Source: Mytilus galloprovincialis
Lineage: Eukaryota; Mollusca; Bivalvia; Mytilida; Mytilidae
Length of the DNA: 64,000 bases
Reading direction: 5' to 3'
Assembly: GCF_965363235.1 (NCBI RefSeq)
Contig: NC_134846.1
Location: 74,312,724 to 74,376,723 of the forward strand
Program-made: the position numbers and the translations under genes
The notes under the pieces: generated by a model
The model's database searches: none
What the model was told of the DNA's origin: nothing
The model's input: the letters and a program-made list of their open reading frames with translations, nothing else
Part shown: positions 11,844-23,589 of the stretch, in pieces
How positions within the stretch are numbered: position 1 is the first letter of the stretch
Layout: each line of letters opens with the position of its first letter

Positions 11844-14800
11844 GTACTTATAACGATAAGTTTTTCTCATATTTATTTTACTAGATACAAAAAAGGCGGA
11901 AGATATTGATACCAAAGGGGAAAATCAAAACTCATTTGTCGAGAGAGACCGTGACAACACCTTGACAAAGATGGAACAACAAGAAACCTTTGAAAACTTG
12001 GTGTGAAAGTTCAGAATATAATGGTATTATAGTTGTCTTTTCGTATTTTATCCGATGCTCAAAAAGTTTTATTTGGTCCTTAATATACCGTTATGAAAAT
12101 CAGTAAGACAATATGATTGCAAATGAGACAACTCTCCAACTGAGATAAAATGACATACATGTAGAAGCAACTATAGGTCACTGCACGACCCCTTAAAATG
12201 AGCCAATTCCATACAACATAGCAAGCTATAAAACTGAGAACGCAATATGTCAAATGTTTTACATTTATAGCGAGAAAACTAACAAATAAACCCATCATAG
12301 ATACCAGGATTGAAAATTTTGTATTTGCGCCAGACGCTCGTTTCGTCTACAAGTGATTCAACAGTGACCCTCGAATAAAAAAAAAGGCCAAATAAAGTAT
12401 GCCGTTGAAGAGCATTGAGGACCCAAAATTCCTAAAAGTTTAAACAGTTGAATACAGCTAAAGTAATTTATTCCTGTGGTCAAACTACCGTGACGGTTGG
12501 AATACTTCAAGTTAGATCTATCAAATACTCATTAGAATGGTTGTTGGTATTTAAATTGTACTGTTTGCATATATTTTGGCTCAATGATAAACTTTCGTTA
12601 TTTTTTTTTAACGCTCGTATAACAAAATAAAAATATAACAAAAGCTGTCCGTGCAGTTGTCCGCCATATTTCTGAATGAGACTACCAGAAGACTATTTCT
12701 CATCACAGAATCACAACATAAACTTTGAACTCGATATACAGCAGGTCACAAATTAACAACAAATTACGATTATACAATGTATAAGAGTTCCGACTAGTTT
12801 GACTGATTATTCACATTTGCTTAAAAATATATCTGTTTTATTGATACAAAAATTAATCGTTTCAACTGACCAACTTCTTTGATAGTTGTAACAAAAAATG
12901 CTTCAATCGGATTTTTAAGTAGGGACAACTCTATTCAAAAACAGACGAGTAGAATAACACCAAAATCTAGTCCCAATATCAATAACATTTGCGGTATCAA
13001 TTTCACTGCACAAGATGCAAACGACAAACAGTGTCTTTTCTGTGATGCTCGAGGCCACAATATGTTAAACTAAGAAATTTAAAACAAACGTTGGAGTTCT
13101 AATTAAACATAAAAAAGGCTTACATTAAATCCAAACTCAGACTAGGAATTAGAGCTATGGCTGAGGTAGTGTATTCCTCAATTCAAAATTGATGTCTATT
13201 TTTTGTTACACAATAACCCTTTTATAAGAACAAATAAACCTACTAGAAACTGAAACCAGCATAGAGGCACAACAAGTACATCTGAAGAATGCTGTTTGAA
13301 AAAGAAAGACGAGGATTAAGGACAGTGACATAAATCTTTTTTCGAAATCTGATAATTAAAAAATATGATGGGACAGATGATTAAGAAAAAGGCACACTTT
13401 ATTGGATGATTAGTTTGTTAGTTTAAACATATTTATTTATAGTGGATTGGGAAACAAGTTTTGATATTTACAGTATAAAATTAAGCACTACAGGTCGAAT
13501 TCTTTAGAACAGAGAGGATAACGGATGGTCATTCACAAACTCAAGACATACTTTGGATGTAAATTCCTCATACTGACTGGATGGTTAGCGTTATATATAC
13601 ATCCATCCCACCTCGAGCTGACATTTCTATACCTATTCCTTCAGTTACGCAACATCGCTGTGTCTCGTGAAGAATGATAAATCACCATAAATGAAATTGA
13701 ATACACTGCATCTTTTGTGTATATAGATAATAACATGTAATTGATTGATTGATTGTTGGTTGCTTAACGTTTAGTGGCAAATATTTCATGCATGTTCAGG
13801 ACGACAATAACATGTGATCAAATCGGTAAAAGCATTCCTCCTATGTTATTGAAAACTTTATTTATAATAATAACTTGGTGTAAATTAGATACAGACATTC
13901 GGACTAAGGTCTACCTCTAGGTGTATCTAACACACATTTGTGAATAGCACAAGTCAGAAAGAAAATAACTTCAATATCCAACATATGAAGTCATCTTTAA
14001 AGCATTATCTTTTATTAACCTACCAGCTGAAGAACTTAATAAAAATGCAATACAATTGCTGTTTTACCATAGACATATAGAGATAAGAATTATATAAACC
14101 TGAATTTTATTAGTATCGGGTGTTAAAAAATTCAATCCAAATTGTTTACATGAATTAATATCGCCATCAGAAAATAAAAGAAATTTGACTATATACTGAA
14201 TGTCCATAGAAACGCAACACATTATATTTAAGTATAACCAAGGATTTGTATAGTAAGACTATACAAATCCTTGGTATAACAATACAAAATGCTCTTTAAA
14301 TGCATACCTCAAATATTTAGATTTTTGTTACTCCGACATGCATGTTGTAGTTGTTTATAGATATAGGAAGATGAGACAACTCTCCATCCAAATAACAATT
14401 TAAAAAAAAGTAAACCATTATAGGTCAATGTACGGCCTTCAACACGGAGCCTTGGCTCACACCGAACAACAAGCTGTAAAGGGCCCAAAAATTACTAGTG
14501 TAAAACCATTCAAACGGGAAAACCAACGGTCTAATCTATATATATTTATTAAAAAAAAACGAGAAACGAGAAACACGTATAAATTACATAAACAAACGAC
14601 AACTACTGTACATCAGATTCCTGACTTAGGACAGGTGCAAACATTTGCAGTGGGATTAAACGTTTTAATGGATCCAAACCTTCTCCCTTTTTCTGAAACA
14701 ATAGCATAACATCATAACATAGAAAAAACACACGATAAAATATCAATTGGCAGGCTTAACTCAATCAAAAAACGTATGTTTGTTGGTTTTTAGAACCTTG

Positions 14801-16853
14801 CAATTATTCATACAGGGTCAAAATCAAAACACACAAATTACAAACGTGATCAAACTTGACCAAATGCAAAGCAAAATTGCTTATATGCCTTTAAAATAAT
14901 TTTTGATAAACTTTGCTTTATTAATATGATAGAAATTGCCATCCGAAGTGTTAATTTCATTTTATTTTGTTGAAAATGATGAATTTGTAAACGTTAAAAC
15001 CGAAAAGCTCTGAAAATCAAAGAAAATCTTCTGCAAGCGTATCGTAGGAAGTCTTCAAATTCAGGTTTGAATTTTTATTAAATGGAGAAATGCATATATA
15101 AAGGTTGTGTTTTTATCAGTAATTAGTATACACCAGAAGTATATTTATTTGCAATTTACAGCTATGTGTGAAATTATATTCTTACACTTCAAGATTCTTG
15201 TCATTAAAAAAATGTAATTTAAATTGCACCTGCCCTGCCTCTGGGAGACATAAATGAAACCTTATAAAGATGGCGAACGTTTACGACACCTGCAATCAAA
15301 TATACAAGAAGATACCTGTCAAAATATTTTTTTCCAATTTCAGATCGTGAAAATGTTGATCACAATAGTAACTTTGTTTGGACTTTGTTGGATACCATTG
15401 CATGCGTTCATATTGACTCTTGATTTCAACTCGGACTTATTGCAACGTCCAGATTTAATGCCAGTGATACAGACAATATATTTCGTAGTCCATTGGATAG
15501 CTATGTCAAACAGCTTCGTAAATCCCATCATCTATACATTCATGAACGCCAGTTTCAGGGTAAGATAATAAAAATAGGTGTAGGTATACAAGGGGTACCT
15601 TGGTTACATGTCATTGCGACAAAACAGTCTAACCAAAATAGAAAATCTACTGCTCCTTTACTTTATGTAAAAATATGCAAACGTCAAATTTCGTCTCTGT
15701 ATAAAGAATGATCTTAAATCGCTTGAGATGTTCGACAGAAGACACGAGTGACAAAACAATATAAGTCAACACAAATATATAAAAAAAATGCATACATAGA
15801 TGAATAAATTATTTATAAATGTAGATTGCTGTTGGATGTGATCCAAGGCTACGTGTTGAAGACCGTACTTTGACCTAAAATGGTTTACTTTTACAACTTG
15901 TGACTTGGATGGAGAGTTGTCTCATTGGCACTCATACCGCATCTTCTTATATCTACATCTGAAAATCACAAAAAAATGCTGTCTCTCGTTCAACCTTCGG
16001 TTGTCTCTAGAGGAGGACATCGCAGCCATCACGTTAGAATTTCAGTTTTTTGATTCAGGAAGAGAAAAATTGAAGTAAAATGAATGGCAGTTCAGTTGAG
16101 CGATTGTTTTACAAAAATAACACAATTGTTTCTGTTAAAAGCATCTGCAAACTGAGCCCGCTATATAAATCTTCAATTAATTGGTATTTTTTAGCTGCAT
16201 CACTGTCTGGTAATTTTATTTTAATTCATTTTTATTTTAGACAGAGATCTGTGTACCCGCGGAAAACTGGTGTAAGCCCCGACCACATTTTTCAAATACA
16301 CCAAGACACAATCCATCTAGCTAATATAACGTTTGATACTTTAAATGTGTGTTTTTAAGTTAAATTAGTTTGTGGTTGCCGTTTGATGGAGAATACAATA
16401 TTTTTGATATATGATTTTTTTTTTTTAATCTTTTATGTTAAATATGCTAATCGACATACATCAATTATCGCATGTTTTTTTTTATATTTATTTCAGCTTG
16501 ACCTGTGTTTGGTGTCGTTTGTTGAAGAATATAATATTTCTTAACATATGATTTTCTTTATCTTCTATGTTTAATAAGCTAATCGACATACATCAATTAT
16601 CGTATGTTTTTTATATTTATTTCAGCATGACCTGTGTTCGTTGTGTCTTCTGTTTAAAAATCGTTCAGATTCTCTAGTATCTAATGGTACTTTGATGACC
16701 CAGTATTGGAAGGATAATGATGGAGTATATACAGATAGAAAAATTCGCAAGAAGATGTCACTTCCAGTAGATTTAGAACCTAGCAACGAACCTTGCCAGA
16801 ACTTAAAACACAAATTAGATGTGACAAGAGGAACTTCGTGTAAAGCATTCTGA
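11031..16853 (+). CDS. Rhodopsin-family (class A) neuropeptide-type G protein-coupled receptor, complete
   Basis: Three exons, 11031-11843, 15344-15559 and 16626-16853, join in phase 0 to give 418 residues. Seven membrane helices fit. TM1 has GN (73-74), TM2 NLAVAD (97-102), and TM3 C129 pairs with ECL2 C206. TM3 ends in DRF (153-155, a variant of DRY). TM5 has P233, TM6 CWIP (286-289), TM7 NPIIY (331-335), and helix 8 follows with C347 and C350 as likely palmitoylation sites. The N-terminus has possible N-glycosylation sites (NST, NSS, NVT). TM2-TM3 (VADLIMAIFCIPFT, TASVFTNTAIGIDRF) and TM7 (HWIAMSNSFVNPIIY) resemble the NPY/tachykinin/RYamide-luqin/NPFF receptor group. The ligand cannot be assigned from the sequence. 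An in-frame TGA lies 24 bases before the ATG. The C-tail is basic, with RKIRKKMS. A candidate AATAAA is at 16857-16862. Confidence 0.92.
12298..12440 (-). repeat. Interspersed repeat family F fragment
   Basis: GCGCCAGACGCTCGTTTCGT and GAAGAGCATTGAGGACC are the reverse of CAATGCTCTTCAAC and GACGAAACGCGCGTCTGGCG in the copy at 28300-28600. Two copies in inverse orientation define the family. Confidence 0.75.
14236..14278. repeat. Short perfect hairpin
   Basis: ACCAAGGATTTGTATAGT and its exact complement ACTATACAAATCCTTGGT are separated by AAG. The 18-bp stem with a 3-nt loop sits in the GPCR intron. No TSD was identified. Confidence 0.8.
14345..14700 (-). repeat. Interspersed repeat family C copy
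   Basis: On the minus strand the blocks run CCTGTCCTAAGTCAGGAATC, CGTTTGAATGGTTTTACACT, GGCCCTTTACAGCTTG, GAAGGCCGTACATTGACC and GAGAGTTGTCTCATC. Forward copies are at 33700-33957 and 39140-39412; partial copies are at 15845-15955 (plus) and 48990-49100 (minus). Confidence 0.8.
15344..15559 (+). CDS. GPCR exon 2 (TM6 and TM7)
   Basis: Acceptor TTTCCAATTTCAG at 15343; 72 codons, phase 0 at both ends; donor GTAAGA at 15560. Encodes IVKMLITIVTLFGLCWIP (TM6) and VVHWIAMSNSFVNPIIYTFM (TM7). Confidence 0.93.
15560..16625 (+). other. GPCR intron 2
   Basis: Contains a partial family C copy at about 15845-15955 (GGAGAGTTGTCTCATTGGCA) and the 129-bp tandem duplication at its 3-prime end. A plus-strand open frame at 16080-16358 has no recognisable domain. 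Confidence 0.7.
16366..16636 (+). repeat. Tandem duplication spanning a splice acceptor
   Basis: Two copies with a period of 129 bp. Shared words are GCTAATCGACATACATCAAT, ATTATCGYATGTTTTTT, TATATTTATTTCAG and TGACCTGTGTT. The unit includes the intron end and the first coding bases of the terminal exon. Confidence 0.85.
16497..16544 (+). CDS. Possible alternative GPCR terminal exon
   Basis: A duplicated acceptor (TATTTATTTCAG ending at 16496), 129 bp upstream of the exon 3 acceptor, is followed by an in-frame short exon LDLCLVSFVEEYNIS and a stop. Its first residues copy HDLC of exon 3. If used, the receptor would be 358 residues long with helix 8 but almost no tail. Use of this site is unproven. 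Confidence 0.4.
   Translation, partial: LDLCLVSFVEEYNIS
16626..16853 (+). CDS. GPCR terminal exon 3 (helix 8 and cytoplasmic tail)
   Basis: Acceptor TATTTATTTCAG ends at 16625. The exon encodes HDLCSLCLLFKNRSDSL and a polar tail ending TRGTSCKAF. It follows SFR of exon 2, as expected at the start of helix 8. The stop is at 16851-16853. Confidence 0.85.
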   Translation, partial: HDLCSLCLLFKNRSDSLVSNGTLMTQYWKDNDGVYTDRKIRKKMSLPVDLEPSNEPCQNLKHKLDVTRGTSCKAF

Positions 16854-16859
16854 TGTAAT

Positions 16860-19650
16860 AAAGTAGTTTATCAATACTGTATTTCTGTATACAGAGGGCA
16901 GGATTATATGCAACTAGTTTGACAAGATCGTTTGTTCAGGTAACAAATGGGGCCATGTATTATTCCTTCTTGCTATACAAATCTTTGTTTCTATCTAATG
17001 GTAATTTCATTTGATGGAATTAGATACGTTTAAATACTGCACTGATGTATATCTCATTTCATTTCAGAAATGTCTCCTTCTTTTTTTCACAGGGGGAAAT
17101 CTCAGATCAGAAAAACAAAACCCCCCAAAAGTTAACAGGTGAATAACACTTAGGACTTTGTATACACATCTTAGTTATAAGTATGCTTTTGATGTAAAAT
17201 AGTAAAGCAATCCAGATTCGCACTAATTACCTTGTATTACCTGAAATATTACAATACACCTCACAGAGAAATACGAAAAAAGCTGCATCTGCATATTTTA
17301 TATCGGGTTAGCACTGTGGTAAAGAGCATATTAACGATGTTATAATAAGTTTGTAATTAAGTATAATGCTAATATGTGTCACCCTATTAGCATCATATGC
17401 CAAGTGAATACGTGTAAAAGTTGTATTATATGTCTCTGAAGTTACCAATAGTTGGAACATATATATGTAGCAGTGCATTTGGCTGGGCTTTACTGACAGG
17501 ACAGAAATAAAAGATCAATGTACAACAATGCAAAATAAATAGTGCTATAAAATGTGCAATCAAAATGTGTTTGTATTCTTCTTTCAAGTCGTGAATGTAA
17601 TTCAAGTTTGAGAGATGACCGAAGTTTTGGATACAAAATTGCAGTTTTCTTAACATTACAAAATAGACGAAAAATAATTAAGGGTTCGATTTTTTCGAAC
17701 TTAAAACATTCTGTATGGCTACATTTTGAATTAATTATAATCACTTTACAACAACGCTAAACTGAAAGTTTAAGCAATAAGTAAAGGTTGTGTAGACGTT
17801 TTTTCTTCTTCTATATATAGCCAAGTTTCACTTTTTTAAACGAGTCAAAACACAATTGAGTTGAAAATAAAAACAGCTTTCATATTCCGTTCTCCAAAAA
17901 AGGAATTGATGCAATCAATATCACCAACATTTTACACCACAAGACCAATATAAAGAGCTGCTTTACTTAGTATCGCGTAGGTATGTTCAACAACAAACCA
18001 GGCTATAAAAAAAATATGTGTTATAGTAGTCTCAGGTATGTCCAACAACAAACAGGCTATACATGCACACTTTTTTTCACGATAAAAAACTAATTTAAAA
18101 CATAACAACAATTGTTTGGTGAATTTGTTTGTATTTTAAAATCCATGATAGTTATATAATGTATCTTATGTATTTTTCATTTGATTGATATGCTTATAAT
18201 GAGCCATGTGATTAGGAAAATTAAGAAGAAGAAGATGTTTTATTTCCATTAAATGGGCTCATATAGCAATACAAAGAGTTTTGTCAGGTGGTTTGTATAT
18301 AAGATTCAAGATTTTTTCTTAAGAAACTTGATGTATTGTCCCATAGACTTCTCAACTTTTTTAAGGAGTCTCGTGAGTGACTGGATAATGAAAATGGTCA
18401 TCTGGAAATTTCCCATCAATCATCGTAGCTTGTGCTAAGGAGGGTGCTCGATTGGTTGTATGGGATGTTTTAAAAATACGCATCTACTTTCAGCAGGAAT
18501 GGGGAGAGTGCAATACTCTATTTATGCCAGTAAAACATACCCCTTTTGATAAAATTTTATGGCTGCTATAAAAGATTCTCCGAAATCCCAAAGAAGAAAA
18601 GAGCACTGCAACTAAATTTTACATGTTTTTGGTAATGTTTTTCTATTGCATCACTGTCCAATGTAAGGTGAGGGTTGAGCGCTCACAAAAATGGTTTACC
18701 CGCCATATCTTATGTACCTGTCCAACTTTACTCAAATAGTTTTATGGCACCGGGGCCAGGTTTCTGTAATTCAGTGTTTGTCGTTAGTTCATATTAGTCA
18801 TATTTGGGTGCTTTTTTTCGAAAATTGTTATGTCATAAATATGGCGTACGTTTTCTCGTTTGAATTGGGGCATGTTTTTCATTTCGGGACCTTTAATAGC
18901 CGACTACACCTTTATGTGTTTTTTTCATCGTTGACGACCGCACGTAATCCTATTTAAACTTTATCTTTAAACTCTGGTGGATAGTTGTCTACCACATTTT
19001 CTTATATTGTATATATGGCGACAAAATGAATTTTCATGAATACTGAAATTACATGAAATTACAAAAGTATATTAATATTTGAACTTGATTACTTTTAAAA
19101 GTTTTAACAGCAGGAATACCACGTGTGATTAAGTAAACAGATGCTTTACCTGGTAATTATTACCTCATCCTCAAATGATCTTATGTTCAACATCTCCCCA
19201 CTCTTAAGATGATGAAAGCATGGTAACATTATTAATGCATGTTTGGTTCAAAGATTGTGTACGGAAACAAGAATCAAATGTTCACTCAATAACCTAATAT
19301 TAGATCGTATCAGGAAACTGTATGCATACATATGCTGCGTCAAAACTCTCAGAACACTTGTACCAGGACAATAACAAAGATTTAACAAATCGTGTCATTT
19401 CGAATCTATTAGTGAGAGTCTTATTGCAATATGCTCTGGCAGAGTTTAGTAACAGCATTTCGAAAAGCAGAAGGTGATATAGAAGGTGATCAGTTGATCA
19501 AGATAGCATCAGTCGGATAAATGAAATATGGTCAATTTTCCTAGAAGTCTCTCAACCTTTATCTGAATTCAAATTATTACCTTTTAATGCGTTCTTTAAG
19601 ATTTTTTTCAAATTTTAAGGCGTACTACCAAAAATGTGATTGAATTATGA
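16860..19650. other. Intergenic DNA downstream of the GPCR
   Basis: No gene recognised. A direct duplication of about 48 bp with CAACAACAAACCAGGCTATA lies at 17985-18065. A diverged family B copy covers about 18645-19005 (TTTTCTCGTTTGAATTG, CATTTCGGGACCTTTAATAG). 19020-19650 shows nothing recognisable. Confidence 0.6.
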
Positions 19651-19654
19651 ATGT

Positions 19655-19930
19655 CTAAAGATGACAAAAAGCGGAAATTTTGAAAAATTTGGTTGATTAT
19701 ATTGGGAATCAGGCATTACAAAAAATTCTGGATCCGTCACTGGATGTGGTATGATTCTCAATGTACAACTTTAGTTTTATTGGATAGTTGTATACTGAGA
19801 ATCATACCTCATCCAGTGGTGGATTCAGAACTTTTTGTACGGCCCACTGACTGACCTTATGGGGGCAGCTTCAGTCATGCTTCAGTGATTCCCTCTATAA
19901 TCGACAAAATCCCTCCCCCTGGTCCGCCTA
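19655..19930. mobile_element. Head-to-head pair of CAGTGGCGGATCCAG-type MITEs forming a long imperfect hairpin
   Basis: CTGGATCCGTCACTG at about 19727-19741 faces CAGTGGTGGATTCAG at about 19813. Between them GGTATGATTCTCAATGTACA is answered by TGTATACTGAGAATCATACC, making arms of about 35 bp. Outside, both arms carry the same MITE interior (TGATTCCC...ATAATC), shorter in the left arm. Confidence 0.7.
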
Positions 19931-21150
19931 TGACATCTCTCCTTATTTATATATTGAATAATGATAAATAATGTACACGTAATTAACATTGCAGTATATT
20001 TATTTAAATATTTTCTTCGATGTTTCCACATATTTATGAAATAATGTTTTGCTACCAAGTTAAACTTATTTGACATTTTCCTAGTCAACTTTTAATCAGG
20101 CTTCGTCGAAGTTACTTGTATCACAAAAGGCATGACGATGCCTCGTCGGTAAAGTTGTACAAATGGAAGTAAAGCGTAACTTTACGGCATTCATTACACA
20201 TTGCTGAATAAAGCTTCACCAGAAGCACAAAGTTGAAGCACGTTGATTTGGATAAACGACTTCCGATTTTTTGTATATAATTTATCCGATATATTTTAAA
20301 ATTGTTGTGTTGCTGTCTTATATCATCCCAATAATATTTCAATTTAGTTTCGATCTTGGACAATTTAATAAAAATAAACACAACATTATAGCAAATAAAC
20401 GAAGATAAATCTAACTGCAGACAGCATTAAAGCCTCATGGAAAAACACACAACACAACAACAAGCTAAAATTCACAACAAACATAACCATCCACCATATC
20501 TAGCTAGTTATAAAACCAGGTTTAACCAAAACTGTTAAGAAAATTACTGTGTCAAGCCAGCAATATGACTGGTTTTTCGTTGGTTCCTTTGGTTGATAAG
20601 GCCCAACGTTTGTTTTTTTGTCAGTTTTTATCGAATTTCCCGTGTTCTTTTTTAAATTATTATTATACTTTTCTTATGCCAAGTATTAAACGCGGTCAGG
20701 TAAATCAGTAGAATACTGACACTGGCATATGATGCAATTCTAAGGAAACACAATCATGTATGTAATGATAAAATTCTTTGATTGAAATACCTAAGTATAA
20801 AAAGAGAAAACAGGAGGTTGGTTTCTTAAAGATCATATAGGTAAACGTTTTCATTATGGAAAATTCTTTTTAAATAAATTCTTTATGAAAAAAATATAAA
20901 GGTAAAGGACTCAAAAGTAAATGGTAGTTTTATGTTTGCATCTTGCAATTACCATGTGATAAAGATGAATACTGAACAACAAAGATATCCGTAGAAACGG
21001 AAAGATAAACATATGATAAATAACTTAAATCTTAACAGAAATAAAATTACCTCGTAAAGCGTTTTTTTAAGAAAGATATTACAGAATGAAAACATGCTTG
21101 ATATTTTAACTTACAGAACAAAAACATACATGAAAACCAAATCAGTCAGA
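19931..21150. other. Intergenic DNA before the Penelope-like element
   Basis: Contains a fragment at about 20505-20620 related to the block at 24063-24260 (TAGCTAGTTATAAAACCAGG). No gene or RNA was recognised. Confidence 0.55.
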
Positions 21151-21159
21151 GCGACACAA

Positions 21160-21790
21160 TTGTAGAATTGGGAAAGGAAATGGGGAATGTGTTAAACGAC
21201 AACAACCCGACCATAGAGCAGACAACAGCCGAATGCCACCAATGGGTCTTCAATGCAGCGAGAAACTCCCGCACAGGGACTTGCCCCTTCAAAAATATGT
21301 ATACTAGTTCAGTGATTATGAACGTCATACTAAACTCCGAATTATACACAAGAAACTAAAATTAATATATAATAATATAATTTGTATAAAAATCATACAA
21401 GACTAAAAAAGGCCAGAGGCTCCTGGCTTGGGACAGGCGCAAAATTGCGGCGCGGTTAAACATGTTTATGAGATCCCAACCCTCCCCCTATACCTCTAGC
21501 CAATGTAGAAAAGTAAACGGATAATAATACGCACATTTAAATTCAGTCCAAGAAAAGTCTGAGTCTGATGTCAGAAGATGTAACAAAAGAAAATAAACAA
21601 AAGGACAATAATACATAAATAACAACAGACTACTAGCAGTAAACTGACATGCCAGCTCCGGAACCTCAATTAAACTGATTGAAAGATTATGTCTTCATCA
21701 TATGAATATCAGGAACAATCCCTCCCGTTAGGGGTTTAGTATCAAACTATCATAAAATATACGAGAAGAACATAACCCTTGCTATGCCAA
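21160..21790 (-). repeat. 3-prime tail of the Penelope-like element
   Basis: Non-coding block directly after the reverse-transcriptase part. It carries GAAATGGGGAATGTG at its outer end, then GCCAGAGGCTCCTGGCTTGG, GTTAAACATGTTTATGAGAT and GAACCTCAATTAAACTGATT. Shorter copies of the same tail lie at 35905-35992, 36880-37420, 47203-47540 and 51063-51185, all in the same orientation. Confidence 0.85.
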
Positions 21791-22716
21791 CAACTGTTTT
21801 TTTTTTTTTTTTTTAAATAAATGTGTTTAGTTCTTATGCAAAGACCCTATAAGTGAATCAATATTAAAGCCAAAATATGCAATCTTTAATGACCTGACAA
21901 CAGTATCGTAACTATATCCTTTCTTAATAAGTCTGTTTAAAGGTTTTGTAAGCTTTTGAGGTGAATACTGACATTTTTGTGCTTTGTAAAGAATATTACC
22001 ATAAAAGATTGGATGTGAAATACCTGACGTATAACGGATGTCTGCATGTTGAGTTATATTTACGAATTATTTCCTTATACCGATGATATAATTTAGTAAA
22101 TGTTTTGACTAGTTTGTGATATTGAAAACCCTGGTGTAATAATTTTTCAGTAATACATAAATTTCTCTCGCTAAAATCTAATACGTTATTACAAACACGA
22201 GCGAATCGTACAAATTGAGATATATAAACACCATAAGATGGTGACAAGGGAACGTCGCCATCTAGAAATGGATAATTAACGATAGGAAATGAAAAATCAT
22301 CTCTTTTGTCATAAATAATTTTGTATTAAGCTTCCCGTTAATGATATAAATATCAAATCGAGTGGTCATTGTTAGTATTAGCTTTATTTAAAGTAAGTTC
22401 AACAGGAAAAATTTCGTTAGTATACATACTGAAGTCGTCATTATTGAGAACCAATATATCATCCAAATATCTAAAAGAATTGTTAAATTTTTGTATCAAA
22501 TGTTGTTTCGATGGGTCTCTGCTAATTTTAGTCATAAATAGTAACTCATAACAATACAAAAAACAGGTCCGCAATAAGTGGTGCACACTTAGTCCCCATT
22601 GGAATTCCAAAAACTTGACGATATACGGAATCTCCAAAACGAACAAAAATGTAATCAAGTAAGAATTCAAGCGCAGATATAGTATCACAGCATGTCCAAT
22701 TGACATAGTTCTTTTG

Positions 22717-23417
22717 TTAAAGGGGCACTAGCTGTCAAATTCATGATCACCGATTTGAGTCAAATTCTCATATTTGATTTATAACAATGTAAGACATTAA
22801 TCCAAACTATCAGAAGTCTAAAATAAACAGTTTATAGAGCATGGGGTAGATAATATATAGGTTCGTTTCGTGTGTATTTTAGTGCAGACGCCATCTAATT
22901 AACTATATAGAAATCGATTTGACCTCAGACGACCATATAAGCGATGTAAACATAAATAAAGATATGAATAGATTAAACCAACACGTGCAATTGGAGTTTT
23001 ATAGGTCTGTTTGATTTTATTTTATAGATTAAAAATATATGTTTCTCATTGTTTTTAAGCGTATAAGAATGATTTTATGTGCATCGAATTAGTAATCAAA
23101 TGATTTAACGTAGTTTCACTTTCATTGTTGCCATTCTTTTTCTTTAAAGAACCAGTACACGTACAATGCATGCGTTGTCTATCTCTAGCTAGGGGTTAAA
23201 TTGAAGTTCACATGAATAGGGATTTAAAGAGGTCGACTCATTCACTTGCAAGTGAAAACTAATTATCAATGTTTCTTAGCGTAATTTGACAAAATTGAAC
23301 CTTTTGGGCTGCAAAAAGCGAATTGTTATTTCACTATTTCACTTTCATTATTGATTGAACAAAAAAAAATTCAAACTTTAGATTTTTTTATATATCTCGT
23401 AGCTAGTGCCCCTTTAA
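22717..23417. mobile_element. piggyBac-like MITE with TTAA target duplication
   Basis: The left end TTAAAGGGGCACTAGCT (22717-22733) is matched by its exact complement AGCTAGTGCCCCTTTAA (23401-23417). TTAA at both ends is the target duplication typical of piggyBac transposons. The 701-bp interior is non-coding. It splits the reverse-transcriptase frame of the Penelope-like element, so it is younger than that element. Confidence 0.88.
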
Positions 23418-23589
23418 TTGCTACTAAAAAATGACCTTAAAGAGTTTGAACATATGTACTCGCATTTTGACTTTTTAAATGCCCAGTTAATTAGGGAAGT
23501 GATTTTTTTCTAAATAAGAATATGAGGCAAAGTGGTATAAAGGGTAGAAAAATCAAAACTTTGAACAGATTCAAAATCACCAATATATG

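Larger units (their letters stand above)
11844..15343 (+). other. GPCR intron 1 (3.5 kb)
   Basis: Holds a reversed family B/C fragment (12100-12250), a reversed family F fragment (12298-12440), a 60-base fragment of the GATTGATTGTTGGTTGCTTA family (13740-13800), a perfect hairpin (about 14236-14278) and a family C copy (14345-14700). The rest is unremarkable AT-rich sequence. Confidence 0.75.

Noticed and set aside
16080-16358. Additional GPCR exon between exons 2 and 3
   Set aside because: SFR to HDLC is the expected helix 8 junction; the 92-codon frame has no receptor-like sequence, though TATTTTAG at 16240 looks like an acceptor.
21798-21816. Poly-T run as a poly-A tail of a minus-strand retrocopy
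   Set aside because: It lies between the reverse-transcriptase end and the tail of the Penelope-like element, with no gene-like sequence on its other side.
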